Shown: positions 12,863 through 29,451 of the stretch, piece by piece
Layout of the letters: each line of letters begins with the position of its first letter
Numbering within the stretch: the stretch's first letter is position 1
Origin: Trichuris trichiura
Lineage: Eukaryota; Nematoda; Enoplea; Trichinellida; Trichuridae
DNA: 64,000 nucleotides
Assembly (NCBI GenBank): GCA_037903355.1
Contig: JBAJFE010000014.1
Coordinates: forward strand, 1,860,001 to 1,924,000
Reading direction: 5' to 3'
Translations under genes and position numbers: made by a program
The notes under the pieces: generated by a model
What the model was told of the DNA's origin: nothing
Databases searched by the model: none
The model's input: only the letters and a program-made list of their open reading frames with translations

Positions 12863-13843
12863 GGGCTATGGACGCAGGCAGTCGCAACGTCCTCTTCCAT
12901 CGGAGCCTCCATTTACGGCCTATGTTGGTAACTTGCCACCTAGCACTATACAAAGCGATTTGGACCGGTTTTTTGAAGGTTTAAACGTAAGTATTACTGC
13001 TTTCGAAAGTTGGCGCGTTCTCTAAATTGTGCAGACTGTTCTCTCCCATAGATAACGGCTACACGTCTTGTCTATGATCGAAACACGGATGAATTCAAAG
13101 GGTTCGCTTATGTCGAATTCCGCGATCTAGATTCCTTGGCTAGAGCACTGGAATATAACGGAAATGTACGCCGTTAGGTGTTTCATGTTGTAGTGGTTGA
13201 AGCTTCAGTTGCTGTTCTTATAGGAATTATTTGATCGACGACTTCGCGTCGATGTTGCTGAAGATCGTCGCAGAGATCGGCGTGACGGCCAAACTAGTGG
13301 GTCCATGAACCGTCAGAGAGGAATGTTTAGTCGCCAAGGAGCCGAAAGTCGCGACGATAACTACCGACCTCGTGGATATGGCGAAGGTAGGTGGCAGCTT
13401 AAATATGCACATGCGCAAAATTGGCTGCATTGTTGTTGCTAATAACATTGTTTACCGAGAAAGGTTGAACTCGTTTATGCAGGTAGCCGTGGTCGGTACG
13501 GCTTCGGAACACGCTCCGGAAATTACAACGGACATGGCCCTGGTGATTCCAATGGTCAACAAGAAGGTGAACCGTGTAAGTAATATCACTACATTAATAT
13601 TTTAAAAATATTAATAGTACTGGCGACTGTAGGCTTTAATTTCGTAACCATAAATTGTGTCATATTCGTTTCATGCTTAGTTTTCACTTAGCGAGTTCGA
13701 CGATGCGACCGCGCGTGAAGAATGAAGCATTGGATTCGATAGGCGGTTTGCTTCAAGGCGGAATAGCTGACAATCCTCAAAGGGCAAAGATATTTGGCGA
13801 CGCTAAACCACGTGACGCTGATGCGTTTAAACGAAAAGATTGA
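12863..13843 (+). CDS. eIF4H-like RRM protein (first exon not located)
   Basis: Exons 12863-12986, 13052-13165, 13224-13386, 13483-13575 and 13692-13843 join in phase to give 214 residues ending at TGA. The RRM occupies the first about 80 residues, with RNP2 'AYVGNLP' and RNP1 'KGFAYVEF'. It is introduced by 'LPSEPPFTAYVGNLP', close to the eIF4H N-terminal region. An Arg/Gly/Asp-rich tail follows ('DRRRDRRDGQ', 'SRGRYGFGTRSGNYNGHG'). The C-terminus 'NPQRAKIFGDAKPRDADAFK' resembles the 'NPNSAIFGGARPREE' end of eIF4H, which stimulates eIF4A helicase during cap-dependent initiation. The first exon shown starts in phase 2 after TTTCAG, so a short upstream exon carrying the start codon is missing. 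eIF4B is the alternative, but the small size and tail favour eIF4H. Confidence 0.88.
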
Positions 13844-13850
13844 CGAATAG

Positions 13851-13856
13851 AATAAA
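13851..13856 (+). terminator. Polyadenylation signal of the eIF4H-like gene
   Basis: AATAAA lies 8 nt after the stop codon, within 'GAATAGAATAAATAAGC'. It is close to the stop but is the only consensus hexamer nearby. Confidence 0.55.
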
Positions 13857-15752
13857 TAAGCAATCGTTAGTTGTTGTTAAAAATGACGCGTAAGTGGTTC
13901 GTTTTCACATGCTCATAAACATCATCTCGTTTCCGTTTGTGTACGTACGGACTGTTTTTTCAAAGTGCAATTTTGAGCCCAATATGTTGGTGTTTTGCGT
14001 TTCCGGTTTGCAGATAGAACAATTCCGGCATTTTCTGCGTGTCACCATCAAGCGATCGGTCCATATTGGAAAATTAAATTGTTATTTTCTGGCCAGCAGC
14101 CCTATTCATTGACGTCAGCGCTTTTGTGCGATTTGAACTGTTCTTAACCTTCAATAATCATCCTTATTGTCTCATTTGAAGAAGAGAGCTTTGAAGCTTT
14201 TTAGAATGACAGAAGTTGAAGAGGTCAGAAGGAAAATCAGCGATTGCTTGAAGCCAACATTTCTGGTAAATACAGAATTTCAAACTATCCCTTTTAGACT
14301 ACATACAGAGCATTGTCTGCGCTTGCAAAGAAATCAAAATATCATTGCAGGAGGTAATCGATCAGTCGGACGGATGCTGCGGACTTAAAATCAAAGTAAC
14401 CGTTGTTTCTGAATTGTTCAAAGGAAAAAAATTAGTTGATTGTCATCAGTAAGCGTTTCCATCTTCTGAAGAAAGTTTGTTAATTGGCATTTAGCATGAT
14501 CTACGATGCACTGAAAGACGAAATGCCTTCAATTCACGCGATATCCATCATTTCGAAAACTCCGGAGCAATGGGAGAAGATGAACACTGCTGCTGTTCAG
14601 ACATAAAGATTTGCCATGTGTATGTTGACGCACTTACTGAAAAAGTTTTCTGTTCATTAAATCAGAACACTTTAGTCTTATTTCAGACCTTTTATGAACT
14701 GTGGTGCATATAAATTGTTTAAGAAAATAATTTCTTTGTCCGAGTTTCAGAAAAACTGACGGCTTCATTGTTTTGCCTTAATTACTCGCGTGACTTCGTC
14801 CAAAGCTTTAGATGAATATTTCAAATTCGTATGCGAAGTCATTTGGCTGAATAGAAAGAAAGACCGTATTGCTCGTACACGTTAAAGAAAACAAAAGAAA
14901 CGTTTTTGTTCCAGCCTCTGTAGGTTAGTAACACCTTTTTGTTGCTAGTTTGTTTGCTCCACATTATCCTTGAAACGGCGGAGTAACTTGGTAAAATGCT
15001 TTCTAGCGTAGGTTTTCACTGTAGCTAGAAACGTTCACGTGAAGTTCCACACCTTTTGTTTTTTCTTGAAACGAATTGGCTTGCCATTAATCTTCATTAG
15101 TACCCTGCAGCATAAAGACAGAAAAGCCTGTAAATAATTGGGAACTTAGTTGGCGCCCGACAGTTGGAGTTTGACAGCGGTAGTTCTCGTTTGTTTTTGC
15201 GCGAACCTCCATAACGTCTAGCGTTTTATATGAGCTTGCTAAGCAAGCGATGCAAAGCATTTGCCGAAATGAAATCATGTGACGTAAATGCTAATTGATA
15301 GCTAGTGTATCTTTTGCAAACGTTAGCAGACGTTATCTTGGAGTGAAATTTTATTAGTTTATAAATACCTCACTTTGTCGAGCGACTTATTTTCCCCCCT
15401 TAACAGTACTATAATAGAAGATGATGTTGATTGCCAGTCTTGGCTATTTCCCGTTTTCGTAAAAATCTGTAATTAAACTGAGCAATCCTTTACCGGCCAA
15501 AGGATGAGCAGCTTGTTAGAGGAAGTACAGGACAATGAGATCGTACGTTTCGGAACTGCTCTTATTCCGTCGTCAGCGATGTTAGAGAACTAAAAACTTT
15601 GCCTGAAAAGCATCGTGAAAATAATTAAACCAGTTTTAAAAACATAAGGTATCCCGCAGCAGCGAACAAGTAGTTTTCTACCTTTTAAGTTTAATTGATG
15701 TTTCGATCGTCAAGCATTACTATTTTCCGTAGTCAATGTTGAGCCGGTGGCG
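13857..15752. other. Intergenic, no gene recognised
   Basis: AT-rich sequence between the eIF4H-like gene and the inverted repeats. Frames such as 14167-14388 (plus) and 15087-15278 (minus) show no domain. No RNA gene or repeat was seen. Confidence 0.5.
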
Positions 15753-15982
15753 GTCAAAATCTTGACAGGTCGAAAATACACCGTAAAGCGTGGCAGTTGT
15801 GCATTAGCATATAGATAGGGAATGTATTTGAGTAGAGGCATTATTATACTGATCTTGTTCGAAGTGAGTGATTTAAAAAACAAGACCAATATAAAAATGC
15901 TTCTACTCAAATACACTCCTTATTTAGAACTGCCACAAGGCCACGCTTTACAGTGTATTTTTGCCCTGTTCGGAATTTTGAC
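15753..15982. repeat. Imperfect inverted repeat, about 95-nt arms
   Basis: The left arm starts GTCAAAAT at 15753 and runs through 'GTAAAGCGTGGCAGTTG' and 'GTATTTGAGTAGAGGCAT'. The right arm ends ATTTTGAC at 15982 and carries the reverse complements of these blocks with scattered mismatches and small indels. The loop is about 50 nt. The arms create mirror-image open frames on opposite strands that look alike ('MYLSR..', 'LLKYTPYL' / 'LLKYIPYL'). It is probably a foldback or MITE-type element. I could not define a target duplication. Confidence 0.75.
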
Positions 15983-16660
15983 TCTAGCTCATATTGAAAG
16001 CTTAATTTCAAACACGCAATGGTCTGCTTGGATTCACCCTATTTTCTTAAGTCATTTCAAGCTTAGAAAAAAAATTCGCTCAAATGAAGCTGAAGACGTT
16101 TTAACCCATCGCGTGGGAACAGGAACTTATCAAATGGATGGAACAAAATGGCCATCCATTGTTTTCGTTTAACTGTGACTGCAGGATGAGGTTCTGCTGT
16201 TTCGGCGCAGATACGTTGCATCTTGCAATCAGCGCGCAGTAATGAAGATATAAAGCAGAAGAGAATCAGATTGCCTAACGTTGCTGTTTGCACTGCGAGG
16301 GCAATGCATAGGTGGCAACGAATGTCCACAAACAGATTTTGAAGCACCTGCAATGTGCAACCACCGGCCAACTACTCGTTGCTACCTATAAAACCTTCAT
16401 CTCGATTGGCTTACCGTAAAGCGTATAACTGATAATTAAGTTATTGATAGTATGTTGCGATTCTGTGAGTACTCAGTGACGAACTGGGTTAGGCTGTGTG
16501 CTCTTTTCTACGACCGAGTTAGCTTTACAATTTTTCTTAGGTATTTAATCTGAGATATTTCCCTGCTTTTTCTTCTTTCCGACTTTCTTATCTTTAGTTA
16601 TGTCCTTTTAGTATAGTTAGGGCTTTCTTGAACATGTGGTAGGTAGGTTCTATCCTCTTG

Positions 16661-17000
16661 AGACGGGTCTCGTTTGACCGGAAAGCTACGAAATAATATA
16701 AATATTATCAACGGGACAAAATTTCCGCAAAAGAAACTCAAGAGGAAGAATTCCTCTTGAGTTTCTTTTACGGAAATTTTGTCCCGTTGATAATATTTTT
16801 ATTATTTCGTAGCTTTCGGGTCAAACGAGACCCGTCTTCAGCGGTGTTAATATAAAGCAATGACGTAACAAAATTAGGTGAATTTTCGTTACGTCCTTGC
16901 TTTATATTAACACCGTTGAAGACGGGTCTCGTTTGACCGGAAAGCTACGAAATAATATAAATATTATCAACGGGACAAACTTTCCGTAAAAGAAACTCAA
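16661..17000. repeat. Compound palindrome X-X'-Y-Y'-X
   Basis: Segment X ('GACGGGTCTCGTTTGACC' through 'AAGAAACTCAAGAGG') occupies 16661-16747. It recurs inverted at 16751-16837, separated by only 3 nt, with about three mismatches over 87 bp. A second inverted pair, Y ('CGGTGTTAATATAAAGC'), sits at 16842-16868 and 16888-16915. X then recurs in the original direction at 16920-17000. The second half is therefore itself a palindrome of about 115-bp arms (16757 pairs with 17000). No coding potential. It probably arose from a foldback element and a nested or partial duplication. Confidence 0.85.
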
Positions 17001-17809
17001 CATGAAACTATACGGTCCCGTACCAAGAAGTTACATTTACAAAAAGAATTCCTCTTGGTAAAGACAATAGTAGTGACGGTTTCCTGTTTTTCTTGAGCTG
17101 CTATTGTGGATCTGCCATATCCGTGGTGCCGATTTTGAAAGAGTTAATAAGCATGATGCAAACCTAATTTTCCTATAAGTAAAGTAATTAATCCATAAGT
17201 AAAGTATGATGCCATCCTCCTTGCATGGCTTTTGATTGTTTCGCTAATTCCATTGCTCCACGAAATATGAACGCCGATCTCAGATTTAGATTCAGTAATG
17301 ACGCGCTGATTTCTTAAAAGCGCTGAGTTATAAGCTTATGCTGCAACTCCAGTTTTGGAACTTTTCTGATGTTTTTGAAACGATTGTTTCACATCCTGTT
17401 TCTTTCTTCCTAATAAAATTAAACCCTCTTTTGCTTGACCCCTTAAAAACGAAAGATAGGGAAGTTGTCAGAACAGCCGCACAAAATGATCAAGCCATTT
17501 GACAATGCATAGAGAGAAGATCACTCAGAAAATTGGATGAGTGTCTTTCTCAGTTTTTTTGCGCGCTTGGCAGAAACGGGACGAACCGAATCATGCACGG
17601 GGCATAATTTTAACAAGCGTAAAACGACGTAATCACGCGTGGATGAAAATATGCGTGAAGTAAACGCTATACACTTCAGCGAAACAGTTCGATGGAAATT
17701 TTCAAAAGCACCATTTTGAATGTTGCCCTGATGACAATGTCTCCAACTTCACCGTTCCAAACATTAACGCGCGTAATGAAAAGTAAAACCATATAGTAAC
17801 AACATGTGG
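17001..17809. other. Non-coding, downstream of TAO kinase
   Basis: This lies beyond the TAO kinase stop on the minus strand and should hold its 3' UTR. I see no consensus AATAAA for the minus strand in the first 400 nt and no open frame of note. Confidence 0.4.
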
Positions 17810-24223
<6,414 letters not shown>

Positions 24224-26623
24224 AACTAGTTGAACTCAATGCTGATGGCAGTAAGCAGCGTTCCACAACAAGGGATGGCTGATAAGAGATCCTCAGCGGA
24301 CCATCCGCCGCATCACTTTAGACGAAGTCAATTTTTAACCTAAAATGGCGTACGGGGAAATGTAACCGAAAATTACAACAATAGGCGATTCTGAGAATAA
24401 GCAGCAATAAGCATTTTAAAAGACGGAAGATGCAAGGTAACCGTAGTGAGATAGACTAATAAAATTGGCTTCGAAACTGCGAGCAAAAGTTCATTTTAAT
24501 TTTCAAAGTCGAACGAAAAAACTCCTCAGCCAAAATAGAGGATAATTTGAAATGCCAAAGGTAAATGCTTGTTCTGACCATAACACTTGTTCTCGATCCA
24601 AGCATAATACGGATACTGCTCAGATTTCTCAGATTCCAAAACAATTACAAATAATTTTAAAATCATGACAGTTTTAATAAAAATCACGAGATGAATACAT
24701 GCGCGTAAACATTTGCATTCTGGTTCGCTATTCTGCGAGCACTTAACACTTGAAACGTTAAAAACCATGATGACGTAAAGCTGTCCAAATAGACATACTT
24801 GTTAGTCCTGAATTAAGTCAGTCCGCTCCTTGGTTTGACACTGTTTTAGCAGTTACAGAACTTCTTAAGATTACGTGATAACAAAGGAATAAAAACACTT
24901 CAAACGCGGCTGGCTAAAATTCGCGGAATTACGTAAGCAGTGCAAGGCGAACAAGGCATTTTTGCTAATAAAAGTGATTCACTACTCAAGACGAAGTGGA
25001 ATTCTCACTTCGCGCCCTCTACGTGAGCTCATTTTTGATCTGAAAACAGCAACGCATACACCTTATCTGCAGGTAAACTTAAGCCGTTTTCTGAATGGTC
25101 AGATCGAAGATTGACTGGTTTCCCGAGGAGGGAAAATAGGCGAATCAATTATAAGTGTACTCTTCGCGAGTTCAAGGGGCTCCTCAACAGCTTTGAACAA
25201 ACATTACTTTGCACTCAGAAATAGTGCCTATGTTACACGCCTTCAAAAGCACGAACTCCAAAGCGAAAGGACATGTAACATACAATCTATTCAGTTTTGA
25301 TCCTACACGAGCAAACGTTGCAACATAAAGGCTCCTAGCGAAGCAATGAAATGGGTGGTCACACTGTTAAGCATACAGTGTACCTCTAACACTCATCGCG
25401 GGGTCACGACTTTACGATGCCCATTGACAAATACAATGGAAAAAAAACAGCGCAACAAAATGTGCAGTTAAAATGCGAAAAAACTAATTAGTAATAATTA
25501 CAATTGAGTCGGTAGTACAAGTTGCTCCGGAGTCAGTGCCATACTACTCAACATCAAGCGGCAAACTGAAGGCCGCAAACCAATGATAAATGTTTAAATC
25601 GGTGTTAGAAATCACACGTAAAAATGCAAACGCCCAAGTTAGAGCCCCACATAGGAGCACACAGTCAAAAACGAAGTACTGATTCAAATTTTGCAACTGA
25701 TTCATCCGTAAGTCATACCTACCGTATAAGTCATTATTGCCACTGCACTAGCTTTGCTGTACGGTTTCTTGTCATGGCAGGCACGTTTCTCTTGCACGGT
25801 GTAATATCACCTAAACGTTAATAATGGTCATTGCAAAGGGCAAGCGGAGAAGAGCCAAGCAGGGATCGCGCGCTAAAGCCTGCCCTCAAGTTACCCAAAG
25901 AGCTAAACTTAAGCTGTGTTGGCATCTAATGTCTATTGGACGTACTGTTACGGCAATTCATTGGAAAACCTAAATAGATGATCATGTATTCTAGCCAACT
26001 CATTTTATGCTTCCCAAATACAATGTCAATGTACCGTAACGTGTTAAGCAAATGCAAGTACTAACTTAATTTGCTGAAGAAACTAGTTGCCGGCTAAACT
26101 GTTTGATGCGTACCACTTTCTGCATAACATAAACTCGCTACGCTTAATGCTGTAGTCGTAATAATAGCACTACTAACTGTTACCAGTAGCAAGATTAAAA
26201 TGAATATTAAATAAAAGTATTTCCTATTGGCGACAAGTTAAATGGTTCTCCCGGTGGTAAAAAGGGAATCCGTTGCAGCCAATGAATTGGTAAGCCGTTA
26301 TGTGTCAGACTGTTACGGATTTTTGAATAGTCAATATTTTCATACATCATTCACATTTGATTTTATGAAATGGCTTCTTAGAATTCTTATTCAGTACCTT
26401 GAAGCGCAAAAATTTACCTGCCGGTGCAGCAGATTATGAAATGTACTTCTACTAATAAGAACTCCGCAAAACTGTTAACAAATGTGCGTACAACGTCCTG
26501 GCGCCACTAGCAATGTTTACATGGCCATTGGTCACGCCATTCCTTCTCGGTTACGCACTTTGGACTACCTGTTTGCATCAACAAGGAAACGTTTTGTAGA
26601 ATAGGTGGTGTGCAAACATAAAC
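24224..26623. other. Intergenic upstream of TAO kinase, no gene recognised
   Basis: Contains the 5' flank and presumably the promoter of the minus-strand TAO kinase gene. No clear TATA box at a fitting distance, no RNA gene and no recognisable coding segment was found. Confidence 0.4.
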
Positions 26624-26860
26624 TTAGAATACAAGATCGAAATATTTCTTCAATGGAGGTTTGTCGTCGCGGGATAAAACTTTGTACAGAGTTTTCTTTA
26701 TTGCCCTAATTTCTGGATTCCGGAGGTCGAAAAGAAATTGGTCATCATAGCTGGCACAGAAACCTAGACCGGATCCACAGCGCGAATGGTATGTCGATTG
26801 GGCAATTAGGCGTGTGACGTATACTTCGCTGGAATGCATGAATTCGATAGGAATGGCCAA
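26624..26860 (-). CDS. Possible small protein or exon, unrecognised (78 codons)
   Basis: An open minus-strand frame from ATG at 26860 to TAA at 26624. Composition looks protein-like: mixed hydrophobic and charged residues, a 'GSGLGFCASYDDQFLFDL' stretch and the Lys-rich end 'DDKPPLKKYFDLVF'. Third codon positions are often C, unlike the AT-rich surroundings. A second overlapping frame on the same strand (starting near 26917, 'MGSQWEKMSENFGHSY') is also open for about 60 codons, so the true frame and any splicing are undecided. I recognise no family and assign no function. Confidence 0.3.
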   Translation of the reverse strand: MAIPIEFMHSSEVYVTRLIAQSTYHSRCGSGLGFCASYDDQFLFDLRNPEIRAIKKTLYKVLSRDDKPPLKKYFDLVF

Positions 26861-27863
26861 AATTTTCGCTCATTTTTTCCCACTGACTACCCATGCTGAT
26901 TCCGGCTGCCAGTCAACGAGAAAGTAAACTAAGGCGATTCACAACGCTCAGTACTTTGTTGTCTGTAACTTGCTTGGTGCACTAGTCCGTTCCAAAAGTA
27001 GGCACATTTTATCAAGTGTTGATTGTGGCCTGTTCCTTTGGCTAACATGACATTTGGTCATAGGCAAAAAAGTTCTCTTTGCATCATAAGAAATTCTAGG
27101 CGTAGCACTGAGTTCAGATAAGTCCTTTCAAGTAACCGAACTTTTTGAGTGGCGTTGTATTACTATCATTCCAGCCGCACACTCCCACCGGACTGGTATG
27201 GGCTACTGCTTTAAGTCGACAGAGATGCTGCTTGTTTTATCTTAGGCATAAATGCATTATAGCTAAAAATGAAAATGCCAGGCATGTTGAGCGGTCGAAC
27301 AGTATCACACAGTGAATTATCACTTCGTCTGAACGTAATTGAAACTGAAGTTATTAAAAAAAGTGCTTATTGCAGCTGCTGAGAATTGGTTGCCGCAGTT
27401 GAGCAAACCATCCTGTCTTAATAAAGCATTTGTTCTTGTGGCTGTAGTCAAACGACTGAATCAACTTACGCGAAGCATCATTTGCTTCCTTCGCAATGCG
27501 GAATCAGTGGGATGAAAATATTTAATAAGGAAATGGTTTGTGAAAATGATGAATTTCACTTGCCTTCAAGATTCTGAGTAATGAAATAATCAGAAAACCA
27601 TTGCGTATTAAATCGGTCTCCATTATTAAAACAACACTGACGTAGTTACACTGGGAAGATTGAGTTAGTAACAGGAATTCATGCAGTTTCTACTTTTTGT
27701 GCCATATCCAGTTGTGCCGGTAGGGATGACAAGGCTTTTCTGCTACCCAGCATAAACAAACTTCTGCGAAAAGATCAAGTAGCGAAACCATCGTATTTGT
27801 TCTTCGTATCCCGTAGCGCCCTCGTAGCTTACACCAAGCGACCAAAAAAATGTTCCTCTAGGG
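26861..27863. other. Intergenic, no gene recognised
   Basis: Only short frames. The interval ends at the insertion site of the hAT-type MITE. Confidence 0.4.
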
Positions 27864-28051
27864 CAGTGTTTCTCAACGTGGGCCCTGGGGCCCCCCTGGG
27901 GGGCCTTGGGACATTTTAGGAGGGCCCTGGAGGATAACGCGGCAGGACATTGTCCCAATAAACAGTGGGCCCTGACAAGGCTTAGGGGGGCACTGGTGGG
28001 CCCTGACAAGGCCTAGGGGAGCCCTGGGACAAAAAAGGTTGAGAAACTATG
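27864..28051. mobile_element. 188-bp non-autonomous hAT element with 8-bp target duplication
   Basis: The left end is CAGTGTTTCTCAAC. The right end is GGTTGAGAAACTATG, whose reverse complement CATAGTTTCTCAACC matches the left terminus at 12 of 14 positions. Perfect CTCTAGGG octamers flank it at 27856-27863 and 28052-28059. Terminal CA..TG, a TTTCTCAAC core and 8-bp duplications are typical of hAT elements. The interior is GC-rich, with a duplicated GGGCCCTGACAAGGC unit. No coding capacity. Confidence 0.92.
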
Positions 28052-29007
28052 CTCTAGGGCAAGCATTCTGTAAAAGGTATTCATTCTGTTTTCACATTCG
28101 TTTTGCCAGAGCCAATATACCAAGTCAGACTCCCTCTTGACACCTCAATAAGCTAGACATTCGTCTTAAATCAAAAGTTAAGCCTAAACGCAAACGTGAC
28201 TCTAATGACGGTGCTCTCAGGTAGTCGGCCAATAGACGCCTAGTAACTCTCTTTAAACGTGACGAGCTTTCAAATCACCTTAAACAAGGGGAACTGATAG
28301 GCTAAATCCGTAAACAGGATCTGGGCATTTTTAGTTTAACGGTCGGTATCAGAATGAAGCTGAAGGTTTGGATGTACGTTGAAATAATGATTAGCCATTC
28401 TTATATTCAGTAAGAAGCAATATTGCCACTATAAAATAAACATTTTATTCTTATCTGCAATTTTTAACCAACGCAGAACGATTTCTAAGTGAGCCCCTAA
28501 TTTTCACTCTCTAGTAACCCACGCGAGCTCTTACGGAAAAGAATTCTATTGTCTTCAAGTCAGGTAAGCAGTTTTTGAACATTGAACTGTAACAACTACT
28601 TTTTGAATAATTTAAAAGAGAAGAAACTGCCTCACGCGTCGAATAAAAATGGAAATTTTCGAAAGTAATCAAAACAAAATAAATTTTAAATTTATAACTG
28701 CAACGTATTATCAGGAAGACGAACTATTTAAAATGCATCTGTCGCGGGAGTTCTTTCTGTATTGCGCGTCGAAAAGCAGCCGCTTACGCACTTGCAGATC
28801 ACTACAGTACGCCCTGGTTTACCGTCTGTTTCAAAGAACAATAGTAAGGTTGAGTTCTTCGTTTTATTGCTTCGTGTTTTGAGCATGATCTTTCGGATGC
28901 ATGAAAGTTGACATGTCCTTTTACTGTTTTTAGCGTAATAATTTCTATTTTTCGTTGTAGTGTGTTGTCTATCGGGAAAACTGCGAGCGGAAAAAAATGA
29001 GACCTGA

Positions 29008-29225
29008 TCTCTTAGCCACCCCACCGTCGTACTTTAAGCTTGCCGGACATCCTGTTTTGCCTTCAGCTGAGCCTAAGTGGAAACTTAAAGCCTATATGTT
29101 GGCCCAGGCTTAGGTAAGGACAGAACAAGATGATCGGTGCGCTTCTTAGTAAAGGCGGAGCAGAACGGCCTGCAGACCTGGCACGATGGAATCTGCATTT
29201 TCCTTACTGTGGGGCGGCTAAGAGA
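29008..29225. mobile_element. TIR element family with CTCTTAGCCGCCCCAC ends, copy 1
   Basis: TCTCTTAGCCACCCCAC opens the element near 29008. GTGGGGCGGCTAAGAGA closes it near 29225, giving about 17-bp inverted termini with one mismatch. Inside are smaller inverted blocks (GCCTAAG near 29071 and CTTAGG near 29109). A related element with the same termini is at 53577-53774. No open frame. The superfamily is undetermined and I could not identify a target duplication. Confidence 0.6.
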
Positions 29226-29451
29226 CAAGAACCAAGAGATCGGTTATGCTTATGTTAATTCACCGGTTTAATGGAGTCTTGCAAAATAATTGTTTAGCAG
29301 TTTTGCTTTTAACAGCAATAGACATCAAGCTTAAGCATACTTGAGGCTTTGTTCATGGTAGAATGATTTGTAAATGAAAAACTCGGCTTCCGTTTTTTCG
29401 AGAGGGTTTATATTGGTAATGTCTTTTTTGTTAGCCATCAAGCACAGGCAA

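Noticed and set aside
15710..16172. Opposed frames giving similar peptides, resembling a duplicated gene pair
   Set aside because: The similarity is fully explained by the inverted repeat at 15753-15982; no homology to a known protein.
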